Origin: an uncultured Comamonadaceae bacterium
GTDB taxonomy: Bacteria; Pseudomonadota; Gammaproteobacteria; Burkholderiales; Burkholderiaceae_C
NCBI GenBank assembly: GCA_937893415.1
Contig: CALBWZ010000276.1
Coordinates: 1-24,741, forward strand
Reading direction: 5' to 3'
Length of the DNA stretch: 24,741 bases
The notes beneath the pieces are model-generated. The model had not been told where the DNA came from. It saw only the letters and a list, made by a program, of their open reading frames with translations, and made no database searches. Position numbers and translations under genes: made by a program. Below are positions 16,882 to 24,690 of the stretch, one piece after another (within the stretch, counting starts at the first letter, position 1; each line of letters starts with the position of its first letter).

Positions 16882-17184
16882 ATGAGCGATAACGGCAACC
16901 ACGCTGGCCAACTTGTGTTGTGGGAGGTCTTTGTAAGGCCCAGTATGGGCTTAGAGCACAAACACTTTGGCAGCGTTCATGCAGCCGATGCCAGTCACGC
17001 CTTGCAGGTTGCACGCGACGTGTACACCCGCCGCATGGAGGGCGTGTCTATTTGGGTGGTGCCCTCCAACCACATCACTGCAAGCGCACCGCAGGACAAG
17101 GCCGAGCTGTTTGAACCTGCACAAGACAAAATTTACCGCCACCCCACGTTCTACAAGCTACCCGAGTCGGTAGACCACATGTAA
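16882..17184 (+). CDS. paaB: 1,2-phenylacetyl-CoA epoxidase subunit PaaB
   Basis: PaaB is the small structural subunit needed for an active epoxidase complex. The 100-residue protein contains WEVFVRPSMGLEHKHFGSVHA, then DASHALQVARDVYTRR and SIWVVPSNHI, all typical of the family. The start is the ATG at 16882 with a GGGG site 7 bases before; an in-frame TTG at 16861 would add 7 residues. It follows paaA by 36 bp, and its stop overlaps the start of paaC by one base (TAATG). Confidence 0.97.
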   Translation: MSDNGNHAGQLVLWEVFVRPSMGLEHKHFGSVHAADASHALQVARDVYTRRMEGVSIWVVPSNHITASAPQDKAELFEPAQDKIYRHPTFYKLPESVDHM

Positions 17185-18023
17185 TGAGCTGTCTTGCAAT
17201 GGCACATGCCACCGCGATCAGTGCCCGCGAATTACAAGCCATGCCAGCACCTGCCCGCTACATGCTGCACTTGGGCGACAACGCCTTAATCCTGGCGCAA
17301 CGTCTGGGGGAGTGGGGCGGGCACGGCCCCATTTTGGAAGAAGACATCAGCCTGACCAACACAGCACTTGATCTGCTCGGGCAAGCTCGCTTGTTGTACA
17401 CGCGCGTTGGCGAGTTACATGCCAAGGGTTTAAGCGAAGACGACTACGCTTACTGGCGTAATGAGTCTGCTTTTTTCAACTGGACGCTGTGCGAACTGCC
17501 AAACGCACCTCTGGCTGCAGGCACAGTCGCGCAAGACCGCGACTACGCCGTAACTGTTGTGAGAAACGCGCTGTACAGCGCGCTCATGTTGCACATGTGG
17601 CAAGCCTTACAACACAGCGTTGACCCACAACTTGCAGGCATTGCAGCCAAATCCGTCAAAGAAACACGCTACCACTGGCAGCACGCACGCATGTGGCTGG
17701 TGCGTCTTGGTGACGGTACTGACCTCTCACACGCCAAAGCTCAAAACGCACTGGTGCAAATGCTGCCCTACATGCAAGAGTGTTTCAACGACAATGCCTT
17801 GGACCAAGAATGCGCGCACAACGGTGTGGGTGTGCTGCCCAGCTCTGTCAAAGCGTCTTGGCTCGCTGATATGCACAGCGCAGTCACTGAAGCAACATTA
17901 ACCTGGCCGAGCATGGACGGCTTTGTTTCGCGTGGCAAGCTAGGCCAGCATTCAGAGCATATGGGCTTTTTGCTGGCAGACATGCAATCTGTCACACGCG
18001 CACACCCTGGCGCTAGGTGGTGA
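17184..18023 (+). CDS. paaC: 1,2-phenylacetyl-CoA epoxidase subunit PaaC
   Basis: PaaC is the structural partner of PaaA, with a ferritin-like fold but without the diiron site. The 279-residue protein shows LHLGDNALILAQRLGEWGGHGPILEEDISLTN-type sequence near the N terminus (residues about 28-59), then LLGQARLLYTRVGEL, NWTLCELPN, KETRYHWQHARMWLVRLGDGT and a C-terminal KLGQHSEHMGFLLADMQ. The ATG at 17184 overlaps the paaB stop; a second ATG at 17199 is possible and would shorten it by 5 residues. It ends 2 bases ahead of the preferred paaD ATG, so all genes here are translationally linked. Confidence 0.97.
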   Translation: MSCLAMAHATAISARELQAMPAPARYMLHLGDNALILAQRLGEWGGHGPILEEDISLTNTALDLLGQARLLYTRVGELHAKGLSEDDYAYWRNESAFFNWTLCELPNAPLAAGTVAQDRDYAVTVVRNALYSALMLHMWQALQHSVDPQLAGIAAKSVKETRYHWQHARMWLVRLGDGTDLSHAKAQNALVQMLPYMQECFNDNALDQECAHNGVGVLPSSVKASWLADMHSAVTEATLTWPSMDGFVSRGKLGQHSEHMGFLLADMQSVTRAHPGARW

Positions 18024-18025
18024 AC

Positions 18026-18628
18026 ATGGCGCTTAATGCCGCTTCAAGCCGTGAGTTAGACGCATTCGGCATCGCCGATCCACGACCTCAACAACGCCTC
18101 CAGGTAGCAACCAACACAGCTGTTGGCGAAACGCGTATAGCAGCGGCACATGCGGCACTTGAACGCGTGATGGACCCTGAAATACCAGTCATCAACCTGC
18201 GTGAGTTGGGTGTGCTACGCGATGTTGTGTTGGCTGGCAATACGTTACACATCACCATCACACCCACCTATGCAGGGTGCCCTGCTATGGGACAAATGCG
18301 TGAGGACATTGAGGTGGCACTGCACAACGCAGGCTTATCACCATTTGAAGTGGTTTCTGTATTGTCGCCCGCGTGGACTACAGACTGGATGAGTGCAGGC
18401 ACACACGACAAGCTGCGCCGCTATGGCATTGCCCCGCCCGCGCACCTAAGCGACAGCACCCATGAGCAGCCCATACGTTGGCACACACAACCACAAGCTG
18501 CACCACCTTGCCCGCAGTGCACCAGCCCGCTGACTGAGTTGGTTGCTCAGTCAGGTTCGACCGCTTGTAAGGCCTTGTGGCGTTGCGTGCAATGCCGCGA
18601 ACCCTTTGATTACTTCAAGCCTTACTGA
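18026..18628 (+). CDS. paaD: PaaD, epoxidase maturation factor of the DUF59/MIP18 family
   Basis: PaaD is required for the epoxidase and is thought to help assemble the iron-sulfur cluster of PaaE. The 200-residue protein has the DUF59 core ALERVMDPEIPVINLRELGVL and TPTYAGCPAMG, with the conserved cysteine in the latter. A C-terminal zinc-finger-like part has CPQC (C162, C165) and, about 20 residues on, C..RCVQC (C187, C190), followed by PFDYFKPY. The ATG at 18026 has AGG 8 bases ahead; in-frame GTG codons at 18017 and 18020 are less likely. The N-terminal stretch of about 45 residues before the core is longer than in Escherichia coli and looks unconserved. Confidence 0.95.
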   Translation: MALNAASSRELDAFGIADPRPQQRLQVATNTAVGETRIAAAHAALERVMDPEIPVINLRELGVLRDVVLAGNTLHITITPTYAGCPAMGQMREDIEVALHNAGLSPFEVVSVLSPAWTTDWMSAGTHDKLRRYGIAPPAHLSDSTHEQPIRWHTQPQAAPPCPQCTSPLTELVAQSGSTACKALWRCVQCREPFDYFKPY

Positions 18629-18681
18629 ATTTCTTGTAAGGCATTAACTCGGCCCACAGACACCGTCAGCTAAGCACCGCC

Positions 18682-19791
18682 ATGACCACTGCCAGCACAC
18701 CCCAATTCCACAAACTGCGCGTTGCGCACATAGAGCCACAAACGGCCTTCGGCATGGCCGTGTCATTGGACGTACCACCAGAGTTGAGAGCAGCTTACCG
18801 CTTTGTGGCTGGACAGTTTGTAACGTTGCGCTTTGCCTTGAACGGCCAAGATGTGCGTCGCGCCTACTCCATATGCCAAAGTACACCAGACTTTGAACGC
18901 AGTGGCTTGTTGCGGGTAGGCATTAAGCGGGTAATTGGCGGACTTGTCTCCAACCATGTCAACGACACAGTGCGCGTTGGTCATGTCATGGACGTCATGA
19001 CACCCGACGGACGCTTTCACACACCACTAGAAACAAGTAACAGCAACCATTACTTGGGAATTGCGGGTGGCTCTGGCATCACACCACTGTTGTCGCTGGT
19101 GGCCACCACCCTGGCTCTTGAGCCCAATAGCCGGTTTACTTTGTTATATGGCAACCGCAGCACCAACCAAACCATGTTTGCAGAAGATCTGCAAAACATC
19201 AAAGACAGCCACATGGCCCGTTTTAGCTTAATCAATGTCATGTCTGATGAAGACCAAGGCACAGACATACTCAACGGCCTGCTTGACCGAGCCAAAATCA
19301 GCGATTTGTTGTCGCGCTTGGTTAATGTCGACACCATCAACGACGTATTTGTATGCGGCCCTGCGCCCATGATGGATGGGGCAGAAGCAGCGCTGCTAGA
19401 CGCTGGGGTAGACCCGGCACACGTTCACATTGAACGGTTCGGAAGCTTTACACCGGCAGCCGTCCTACCCGACGTGACGGATGACACGCCTGCCGCCTCT
19501 TTGACCTTTGTGATTGATGGCAAACAGCGCCATACCCGCGTGGCCTACACCACAGACGACGGACAAACCAATGACACTGTTTTAGAAGCCGGTCTAAGAA
19601 CGGGGGTAGCCCTGCCCTTCTCGTGCAAAGCCGGCAACTGTTGCACTTGCCGTGCCAAGGTATTAAGCGGCGAAGTCAGAATGATCAAGAACTTTGCTCT
19701 TAATGCACAAGAAGTAGCCGACGGCTTTGTACTCACTTGTCAGTGCGTCCCTGTTAGCAACCACATCACCATCAGTTTTGACGAGCGCTGA
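18682..19791 (+). CDS. paaE: 1,2-phenylacetyl-CoA epoxidase reductase subunit PaaE
   Basis: PaaE passes electrons from NADPH through FAD and a 2Fe-2S cluster to the PaaA diiron site. Domains run in order: an FAD-binding barrel (RRAYSIC, about 60-66, and GLVSNH), a nucleotide-binding domain (GIAGGSGITPLLSL, LLYGNRS and VCGPAPMM), and a C-terminal plant-type ferredoxin. The cluster cysteines are C315, C320 and C323 in CKAGNCCTC and C353 in LTCQC. The 369 residues are close to the usual length. It is the last gene of the paaABCDE run, 53 bp after paaD, and converges with metY. The stop codon lies at the base of a strong inverted repeat. Confidence 0.97.
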   Translation: MTTASTPQFHKLRVAHIEPQTAFGMAVSLDVPPELRAAYRFVAGQFVTLRFALNGQDVRRAYSICQSTPDFERSGLLRVGIKRVIGGLVSNHVNDTVRVGHVMDVMTPDGRFHTPLETSNSNHYLGIAGGSGITPLLSLVATTLALEPNSRFTLLYGNRSTNQTMFAEDLQNIKDSHMARFSLINVMSDEDQGTDILNGLLDRAKISDLLSRLVNVDTINDVFVCGPAPMMDGAEAALLDAGVDPAHVHIERFGSFTPAAVLPDVTDDTPAASLTFVIDGKQRHTRVAYTTDDGQTNDTVLEAGLRTGVALPFSCKAGNCCTCRAKVLSGEVRMIKNFALNAQEVADGFVLTCQCVPVSNHITISFDER

Positions 19792-19814
19792 CGGCCACTA
19801 GACAGTGGCCGTCA
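19789..19814. repeat. perfect inverted repeat between paaE and metY
   Basis: TGACGGCCACT (19789-19799) is repeated inverted as AGTGGCCGTCA (19804-19814) around the loop AGAC. The 11-bp stem begins with the paaE stop codon. There is no T tract on either side, so it is not a standard intrinsic terminator, but its place between convergent genes points to transcript 3'-end formation or protection. Confidence 0.6.
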
Positions 19815-19837
19815 AACGGCTCGTCGCAGGCACACCC

Positions 19838-21118
19838 TTATAACGCGACGCTCAGCGCTTGCTCCAGGTCAACAATCAAGTCATCGATGTGCTCGATACC
19901 GATAGACAAACGCACCATGTCACGGGTCACGCCGGCTGTTTTGAGCTCAGCGTCGTTCAACTGGCGATGCGTTGTGCTAGCCGGATGGCACGCCAGTGAC
20001 TTGGCATCACCAATGTTTACCAAACGGGTAAACAGTTGCAAGGCGTCTTGAAAGGCCGTGCCGGCAGCCAACGGGTCGGCTGATTTAAGACCGAAACTGA
20101 TAATCCCAGATGCACGCCCACCCATTTGGCGCTTGACCAATTCATAGTCTGGGTGGTCAGTGAGGCCTGCGTAGTTCACCCATGCCACCTTGGGGTGAGA
20201 CTTGAGATGCTGAGCCACCTTGACGGCGTTTTCGCAAATGCGATCCATGCGCAAGGCCAATGTTTCAATACCTTGCAAAATTTGGAAAGCACTCATTGGG
20301 CTCAATGCGGCGCCTGTGTTGCGCAGTGGTACCACGCGTGCACGGCCAATAAAAGCAGCTGGACCAAGCGCTTCGGTGTACACCACACCGTGGTAACTCA
20401 CGTCTGGCTCGTTCAATCGCTTGAAGCGTGTTTTATGCTCCGCCCAAGGGAATTTACCCGAGTCAACAATAATGCCGCCAATGGTGGTGCCATGGCCACC
20501 CAAATACTTGGTCAGTGAATGCACCACTATGTCAGCACCATGTTCAAAGGGACGGCATACCGCAGGACTTGGTACGGTGTTGTCAACGATGAGAGGGACG
20601 CCGTACTTGTGGGCAATATCAGCGAGGGCTTGGATGTTGGTGACATTGCCCAAAGGGTTGCCAACAGACTCGCAATAAACGGCCTTGGTGCGATCGTCAA
20701 TCAGGGCTTCAAACGTTTCTGGCTTGCTGGCATCGGCGAAACGGGTTTGTATGCCCATTTGCGGCAAGGTGTGCGCCAACAAATTGTAGGTGCCGCCGTA
20801 TAACTGGGAGGACGACACAATGTTATCGCCTGACTCCGCAATGGTTTGAATGGCGTAGGTGATAGCAGACATGCCGGACGCGACGGCCAATGCACCAATA
20901 CCGCCTTCAAGTGCAGCCACACGCGCTTCCAACACAGCGTTGGTCGGGTTCATGATGCGCGAGTAAATGTTACCCGGGACTTTCAAGTCGAACAAATCAG
21001 CGCCATGCTGGGTGCTGTCAAAAGCGAACGCAACGGTTTGATAAATAGGCACCGCTACCGCTTTGGTGGTGGGGTCTGGTGAAAAGCCGGCGTGTACAGC
21101 CAATGTTTCTAATTTCAT
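19838..21118 (-). CDS. metY: O-acetylhomoserine aminocarboxypropyltransferase (sulfhydrylase)
   Basis: A PLP enzyme that makes homocysteine directly from O-acetylhomoserine and sulfide. The 426-residue length with the start METLAVHAGFSPDPTT-like sequence (here MKLETLAVHAG) marks the MetY branch, rather than the roughly 390-residue cystathionine synthases and lyases. The PLP lysine is K204 in HSLTKYLGGHG and the ring-binding aspartate is D179 in VDNTVPSP. YSRIMNPTN and VASGMSAITYAI are family signatures. It lies downstream of the ahcY-tlyA-metF unit but is separated from it by a terminator, so it probably has its own promoter. O-succinylhomoserine as substrate cannot be excluded from sequence alone. 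Confidence 0.93.
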   Translation of the reverse strand: MKLETLAVHAGFSPDPTTKAVAVPIYQTVAFAFDSTQHGADLFDLKVPGNIYSRIMNPTNAVLEARVAALEGGIGALAVASGMSAITYAIQTIAESGDNIVSSSQLYGGTYNLLAHTLPQMGIQTRFADASKPETFEALIDDRTKAVYCESVGNPLGNVTNIQALADIAHKYGVPLIVDNTVPSPAVCRPFEHGADIVVHSLTKYLGGHGTTIGGIIVDSGKFPWAEHKTRFKRLNEPDVSYHGVVYTEALGPAAFIGRARVVPLRNTGAALSPMSAFQILQGIETLALRMDRICENAVKVAQHLKSHPKVAWVNYAGLTDHPDYELVKRQMGGRASGIISFGLKSADPLAAGTAFQDALQLFTRLVNIGDAKSLACHPASTTHRQLNDAELKTAGVTRDMVRLSIGIEHIDDLIVDLEQALSVAL

Positions 21119-21177
21119 GCAATATCCAGTGTCGTTTGGTGATCAGTAAAGAAATTCGGATTGTGTCAGACCCGTAC

Positions 21178-21262
21178 AAAAAAACCAACTATTTTTAAAT
21201 TGGTTACTTATAACTAAACATATATAAAGCGTTGCCTGTCTGTCACAACATCGGCAGGCAAC
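21178..21262 (-). terminator. terminator of the ahcY-tlyA-metF operon
   Basis: Just after the metF stop, GTTGCCTG (21231-21238) and CAGGCAAC (21255-21262) form an 8-bp stem. Further on, read on the minus strand, AACCAA pairs with TTGGTT (plus-strand arms 21183-21188 and 21200-21205) and is followed by an uninterrupted U tract (21178-21184). The second element is a canonical intrinsic terminator. It sits about 60 bp before the metY start and separates the two units. Confidence 0.78.
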
Positions 21263-21269
21263 ATGCAGG

Positions 21270-22094
21270 CTATAAACCCACCTCGTCGCAAATCGCCAGT
21301 ACGGGAGCACTCTTGTTCATGGTGTAGAAGTGCATACCCGGTACACCACCATTTTTAAGTTGGTCAACCATGTCAACAATGACGTCGTGACCGAAGGCTT
21401 TAATGGAGGCGGAATCGTCCCCAAAACCTTGTAAGCGCAAGCGAATCCAGCGCGGTATTTCAGCACCACACATGTCTGAAAAGCGCATCAACTGTGCGCT
21501 GTTGGTGATGGGCATAATGCCGGGTAGAACTGGCACATCAATGCCCATTTTGTAAACGTCGTCGACAAAACGGAAATAGGCATCGGTGTTGAAAAAATAC
21601 TGCGTAATGGCCGAATGGGCACCCGCGTTGACCTTGTCTACAAAAGCTTTTAAATCAGCTTCTGCATTGCGCGCTTGGGGATGCACTTCTGGATAAGCGG
21701 CCACTTCAATATGAAAATCCTCCCCAAATTCCGTGCGTATAAATCTGACCAAATCGATAGCGTAGTGAAACTCACCGCCTGCACCATAGCCACTTGGCAA
21801 ATCGCCGCGCAGCGCTACCAGGCGTTTCACACCCATGGTTTTAAGCGTTATCAACTGCTCACGCACAGATGCTTTGGTGGCACCAACGCACGAAAAGTGC
21901 GTGGCAGCACAGACGCCTTCATCCAGAATTTCTTGCGTCATTGAAAACGTACCAACCTGCGTTGAGCCGCCTGCGCCAAATGTTACCGAACAAAACTCAG
22001 GCTTTTTGGCATACAAGGCTTTACGCACATCGCGCTGATTGGCCGCCCCCTCAGGTGTTTTGGTGGGGAAAAATTCAAAACTAATAGGTAGCAC
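21270..22094 (-). CDS. metF: 5,10-methylenetetrahydrofolate reductase
   Basis: MetF reduces methylene-THF to methyl-THF, the methyl donor for methionine synthesis from homocysteine; it is an FAD-dependent TIM-barrel enzyme. The 274-residue protein has SFEFFPTKTPEG at the N terminus, FCSVTFGAGGST, HFSCVGATK, LVALRGDLPSG, EVAAYPEVHP, ITQYFFNTDAYFRF and a C-terminal GVPGMHFYTMNKS, all in order. The only in-frame start fitting this N terminus is a GTG at 22094, since a stop codon lies 15 bases upstream. The ribosome binding site is not clear. It is the third gene of the ahcY operon, 50 bp after tlyA. Confidence 0.96.
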   Translation of the reverse strand: MLPISFEFFPTKTPEGAANQRDVRKALYAKKPEFCSVTFGAGGSTQVGTFSMTQEILDEGVCAATHFSCVGATKASVREQLITLKTMGVKRLVALRGDLPSGYGAGGEFHYAIDLVRFIRTEFGEDFHIEVAAYPEVHPQARNAEADLKAFVDKVNAGAHSAITQYFFNTDAYFRFVDDVYKMGIDVPVLPGIMPITNSAQLMRFSDMCGAEIPRWIRLRLQGFGDDSASIKAFGHDVIVDMVDQLKNGGVPGMHFYTMNKSAPVLAICDEVGL

Positions 22095-22144
22095 AGCAGT
22101 GAGGCTTATAGCCTTTTATCTCTAAGACATCGAACACGTGCAAC

Positions 22145-22945
22145 TTATGCAGCTTTGCGTGCCCACATGAAAAATTCTCGGTTGCCATCACCACCCGTGA
22201 TGGTGCTTTCGAAAAAATCTAACCACTCAAGGCCTTGCTCGGCAGCGCCTGCTTTGAGCTGTTGCTCCACCAACGCGTAGCTGCGTGCGTGCTTGACCAA
22301 TCCACCTTTACCAATATCTGCAGGCTGCAGTTCGAACTGCGGCTTGACCAACATCAGCACGGCTGCGCCAGGTTTGAGCAGTGGCAACATGCCTGGCCAG
22401 ACTTTGACTTGTGAAATAAACGACACGTCACCCACCAGCGCATCAAAGCCGTCAACAGGCTTGTCATGCCAAGCGGCGTTGTGGTGCGCTTGCATGGCAG
22501 CCAGGAGCACATCAGGTTGGTGGTCGCGCGCATTAAAGCCCTCAACGCCCACCACTTGGTCGTGCGTTTTGAAGCGCGGGTGCAACTGCTCGCGCCCCAC
22601 GTCAATGCCCAACACACCTGCGGCACCTTGCTGTAACAAACAGTCAGTAAAACCACCTGTACCTTGACCGACATCGACGCACCACTGGCCAGCAGGACGC
22701 CACTTGGTATGCGCCAAGGCGCCTGCAAGCTTTCGTCCGCCACGTGATACGTACTGAGCTGCTTGGCTATCTGACGACTCAATTTGACAATCGTCAGGCA
22801 CCACCTCTCCAGCTTTGCGCGGTGTACGCCAGTCACCGTCGCTGTCAGCAGCGCGCCAACGCAGGGACTGCTCGTCTATCAGGCGGCTGGCGGCAGAGCG
22901 CGAGGGCGCAAGCCCCCGAACCACGGCTAGTTGGTCAATACGCAC
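22145..22945 (-). CDS. TlyA family rRNA methyltransferase
   Basis: A SAM-dependent RNA 2'-O-methyltransferase; TlyA of mycobacteria methylates 16S and 23S rRNA cytidines, and the target here is unknown. An S4 RNA-binding domain occupies about residues 1-58 (MRIDQLAVVRGLAPSRSAAS), then YVSRGGRKL with K72, the SAM motif VDVGQGTGGFTD at 90-101, GDVSFIS and LVKPQFEL. These carry the expected K-D-K positions of the FtsJ-like tetrad. The length of 266 residues is normal. The start is a GTG at 22945, 17 bases after the ahcY stop, with only a weak ribosome binding site. Its reaction releases S-adenosylhomocysteine, the substrate of its operon partner AhcY. Confidence 0.93.
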   Translation of the reverse strand: MRIDQLAVVRGLAPSRSAASRLIDEQSLRWRAADSDGDWRTPRKAGEVVPDDCQIESSDSQAAQYVSRGGRKLAGALAHTKWRPAGQWCVDVGQGTGGFTDCLLQQGAAGVLGIDVGREQLHPRFKTHDQVVGVEGFNARDHQPDVLLAAMQAHHNAAWHDKPVDGFDALVGDVSFISQVKVWPGMLPLLKPGAAVLMLVKPQFELQPADIGKGGLVKHARSYALVEQQLKAGAAEQGLEWLDFFESTITGGDGNREFFMWARKAA

Positions 22946-22962
22946 AGTTGGTTTCTATCTGC

Positions 22963-24399
22963 TTAGTAGCGGTAAGTATCTGACTTGTAAGGGCCAGACT
23001 GAGACACGCCAATGTAGCTGGCTTGCACGGGTGAGAGCTCGGTGAGCATGGCGCCCACTTTCTTCAAGTGCAAACGGGCAACCTTCTCGTCCAAATGCTT
23101 AGGCAGCACATAGACCTTACCGGTTTCGTAGAAATCGGGGCGTGTGAAAATTTCGATTTGCGCCAAAACTTGGTTGGCAAATGAGGTACTCATGACAAAG
23201 CTTGGATGACCAGTGCCACAGCCCAAGTTCACCAAGCGGCCTTTGGCCAACATGATGATGCGCTTGCCATCTGGAAAGATAACGTGGTCAACCTGGGGCT
23301 TGATTTCTTCCCATGTGCAGCCGTCCAAGCCAGCGATGTCAATTTCGTTGTCGAAGTGGCCAATGTTACAAACAATGGCTTGGTCTTTCATCACGTCCAT
23401 GTGGGTACGGGTGATGATGTCTTTGTTGCCTGTTGCGGTTACAAAGATATCAGCCTTGTCGGCGGCGTACTCCATGGTCACCACGCGGTAACCTTCCATA
23501 GCTGCTTGCAATGCACAGATGGGGTCAACTTCTGTCACCCACACTTGTGCACTCAGAGCGCGCAATGCTTGTGCACTGCCCTTGCCCACGTCGCCGTAGC
23601 CAGCCACAACGGCAACCTTACCGGCGATCATGACGTCGGTGGCACGCTTGATACCGTCGACCAATGACTCGCGGCAACCGTACAAGTTGTCAAACTTGCT
23701 CTTGGTTACACAATCGTTCACGTTGATGGCGCGCAGCTTCAAAGAGCCGGCAACACTCATCTCGTTCAGGCGCAATACGCCTGTAGTGGTTTCTTCAGTC
23801 ACACCAATGATGTTGGGTAAACGGCGGCTGTAAAACGTTGGGTCAACAGCCAGTTTTTTCTTGATAGAGGCAAACAAGAAAGTTTCCTCTTCGCTACCAG
23901 GCTTGTCCAACACACTGATGTCTTTCTCAGCGCGCACACCCAAATGCATCAGGCCGGTGGCATCGCCACCATCGTCCAGAATCATGTTGGGGCCTTCTTC
24001 AGGCGTGCCTTTAGCGCCGTCAAATTCGAATATACGGTGGGTGTAATCCCAGTAGTCTTCTAAGCTCTCACCCTTGATTGCGAACACGGGCGTGCCTGTC
24101 TCAACCAAGGCCGCAGCTGCTTGGTCTTGGGTTGAGTAAATGTTGCACGAAGCCCAGCGCACTTGTGCACCCAAGGCTTGTAAGGTCTCAACCAACACGG
24201 CCGTTTGGATGGTCATGTGCAAGCTACCCGTGATGCGGGCACCTGACAAAGGCTGTGCTTTGGTGAATTCTGAGCGAATAGACATCAAACCGGGCATTTC
24301 GGTTTCGGCAATTTTGATTTCTTTACGGCCCCACGCGGCCAATGCAATATCGGCAATGACGTGATCAGTCGCGGTTTGGGCTTTAACACCAGTGTTCAT
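22963..24399 (-). CDS. ahcY: adenosylhomocysteinase (S-adenosylhomocysteine hydrolase)
   Basis: AhcY splits S-adenosylhomocysteine into adenosine and homocysteine and so relieves product inhibition of methyltransferases. The 478-residue protein carries [17 protein letters not shown], the bacterial insert region [21 protein letters not shown] (about 128-148), [16 protein letters not shown], and the NAD-binding GYGDVGKG at 267-274. The C terminus ends YKSDTYRY, as usual. I choose the ATG at 24399, which has GGAG 6 bases ahead; an in-frame GTG at 24411 would add 4 residues. It is the first gene of ahcY-tlyA-metF and lies directly behind an SAH riboswitch. Confidence 0.98.
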   Translation of the reverse strand: MNTGVKAQTATDHVIADIALAAWGRKEIKIAETEMPGLMSIRSEFTKAQPLSGARITGSLHMTIQTAVLVETLQALGAQVRWASCNIYSTQDQAAAALVETGTPVFAIKGESLEDYWDYTHRIFEFDGAKGTPEEGPNMILDDGGDATGLMHLGVRAEKDISVLDKPGSEEETFLFASIKKKLAVDPTFYSRRLPNIIGVTEETTTGVLRLNEMSVAGSLKLRAINVNDCVTKSKFDNLYGCRESLVDGIKRATDVMIAGKVAVVAGYGDVGKGSAQALRALSAQVWVTEVDPICALQAAMEGYRVVTMEYAADKADIFVTATGNKDIITRTHMDVMKDQAIVCNIGHFDNEIDIAGLDGCTWEEIKPQVDHVIFPDGKRIIMLAKGRLVNLGCGTGHPSFVMSTSFANQVLAQIEIFTRPDFYETGKVYVLPKHLDEKVARLHLKKVGAMLTELSPVQASYIGVSQSGPYKSDTYRY

Positions 24400-24437
24400 T
24401 TGAAACTCCACAATTTAGTTCGGACGAACCATGCGCG

Positions 24438-24483
24438 TATGCGGAGATAATGAAAAAGCTCACCGCATAGGACATGGGTGAGC
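24438..24483 (-). terminator. riboswitch-controlled terminator and competing hairpin ahead of ahcY
   Basis: On the minus strand GCTCACC (plus 24477-24483) pairs with GGTGAGC (plus 24458-24464), followed at once by TTTTT (plus 24453-24457): an intrinsic terminator. Its 5' arm shares bases with the 3' arm of riboswitch stem P4. A competing stem, TATGCGG (plus 24463-24469) with CCGCATA (plus 24438-24444), would break the terminator. Together these form a plausible expression platform. Confidence 0.7.
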
Positions 24484-24541
24484 GCCGTTTACAGTCCGAG
24501 CCTCACATTGAAAGTATCAAAGCTGCAGCGCTCCTCGGATC
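24476..24541 (-). promoter_or_regulatory. S-adenosylhomocysteine (SAH) riboswitch
   Basis: Read on the minus strand, the segment starts TCCGAGGAGCGCTGC and ends GAGGCTCGGA and AAACGGCGCTCACCC, which is the conserved core of the SAH riboswitch. P1 pairs TCCGAG (plus 24534-24539) with CTCGGA (plus 24495-24500). P4, the pseudoknot, pairs GAGCGC (plus 24528-24533) with GCGCTC (plus 24480-24485). P2 is small (TTGA with TCAA). The element is known from ahcY leaders of betaproteobacteria and turns genes on when SAH accumulates. It lies about 80 bases ahead of the ahcY start and should control ahcY, tlyA and metF together. Confidence 0.93.
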
Positions 24542-24546
24542 TCAAC

Positions 24547-24552
24547 ATTGTA
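24547..24552 (-). promoter_or_regulatory. -10 box of the ahcY operon promoter
   Basis: TACAAT read on the minus strand is placed so that transcription would start at about 24540, exactly at the first base of the riboswitch P1 stem. No convincing -35 box is seen 16-18 bp upstream. Between here and about 24690 I see no gene; two short frames there are not credible. Confidence 0.5.
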
Positions 24553-24690
24553 ACCAACATACACCGCACACAGCTGGCACTTTCTGAGAATACCCCCGCA
24601 CATCGCATGCAATTACCCACCACTCCCCAGCCATCACAGACCAATACCAAAGCCATATACGCCCTCATGGCGTCTACGTTTTTTGAGTTA

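Noticed and set aside
16195..17142. Several open frames on the minus strand under paaA and paaB
   Set aside because: They are shadows of well-supported paa genes and show no protein-family features.
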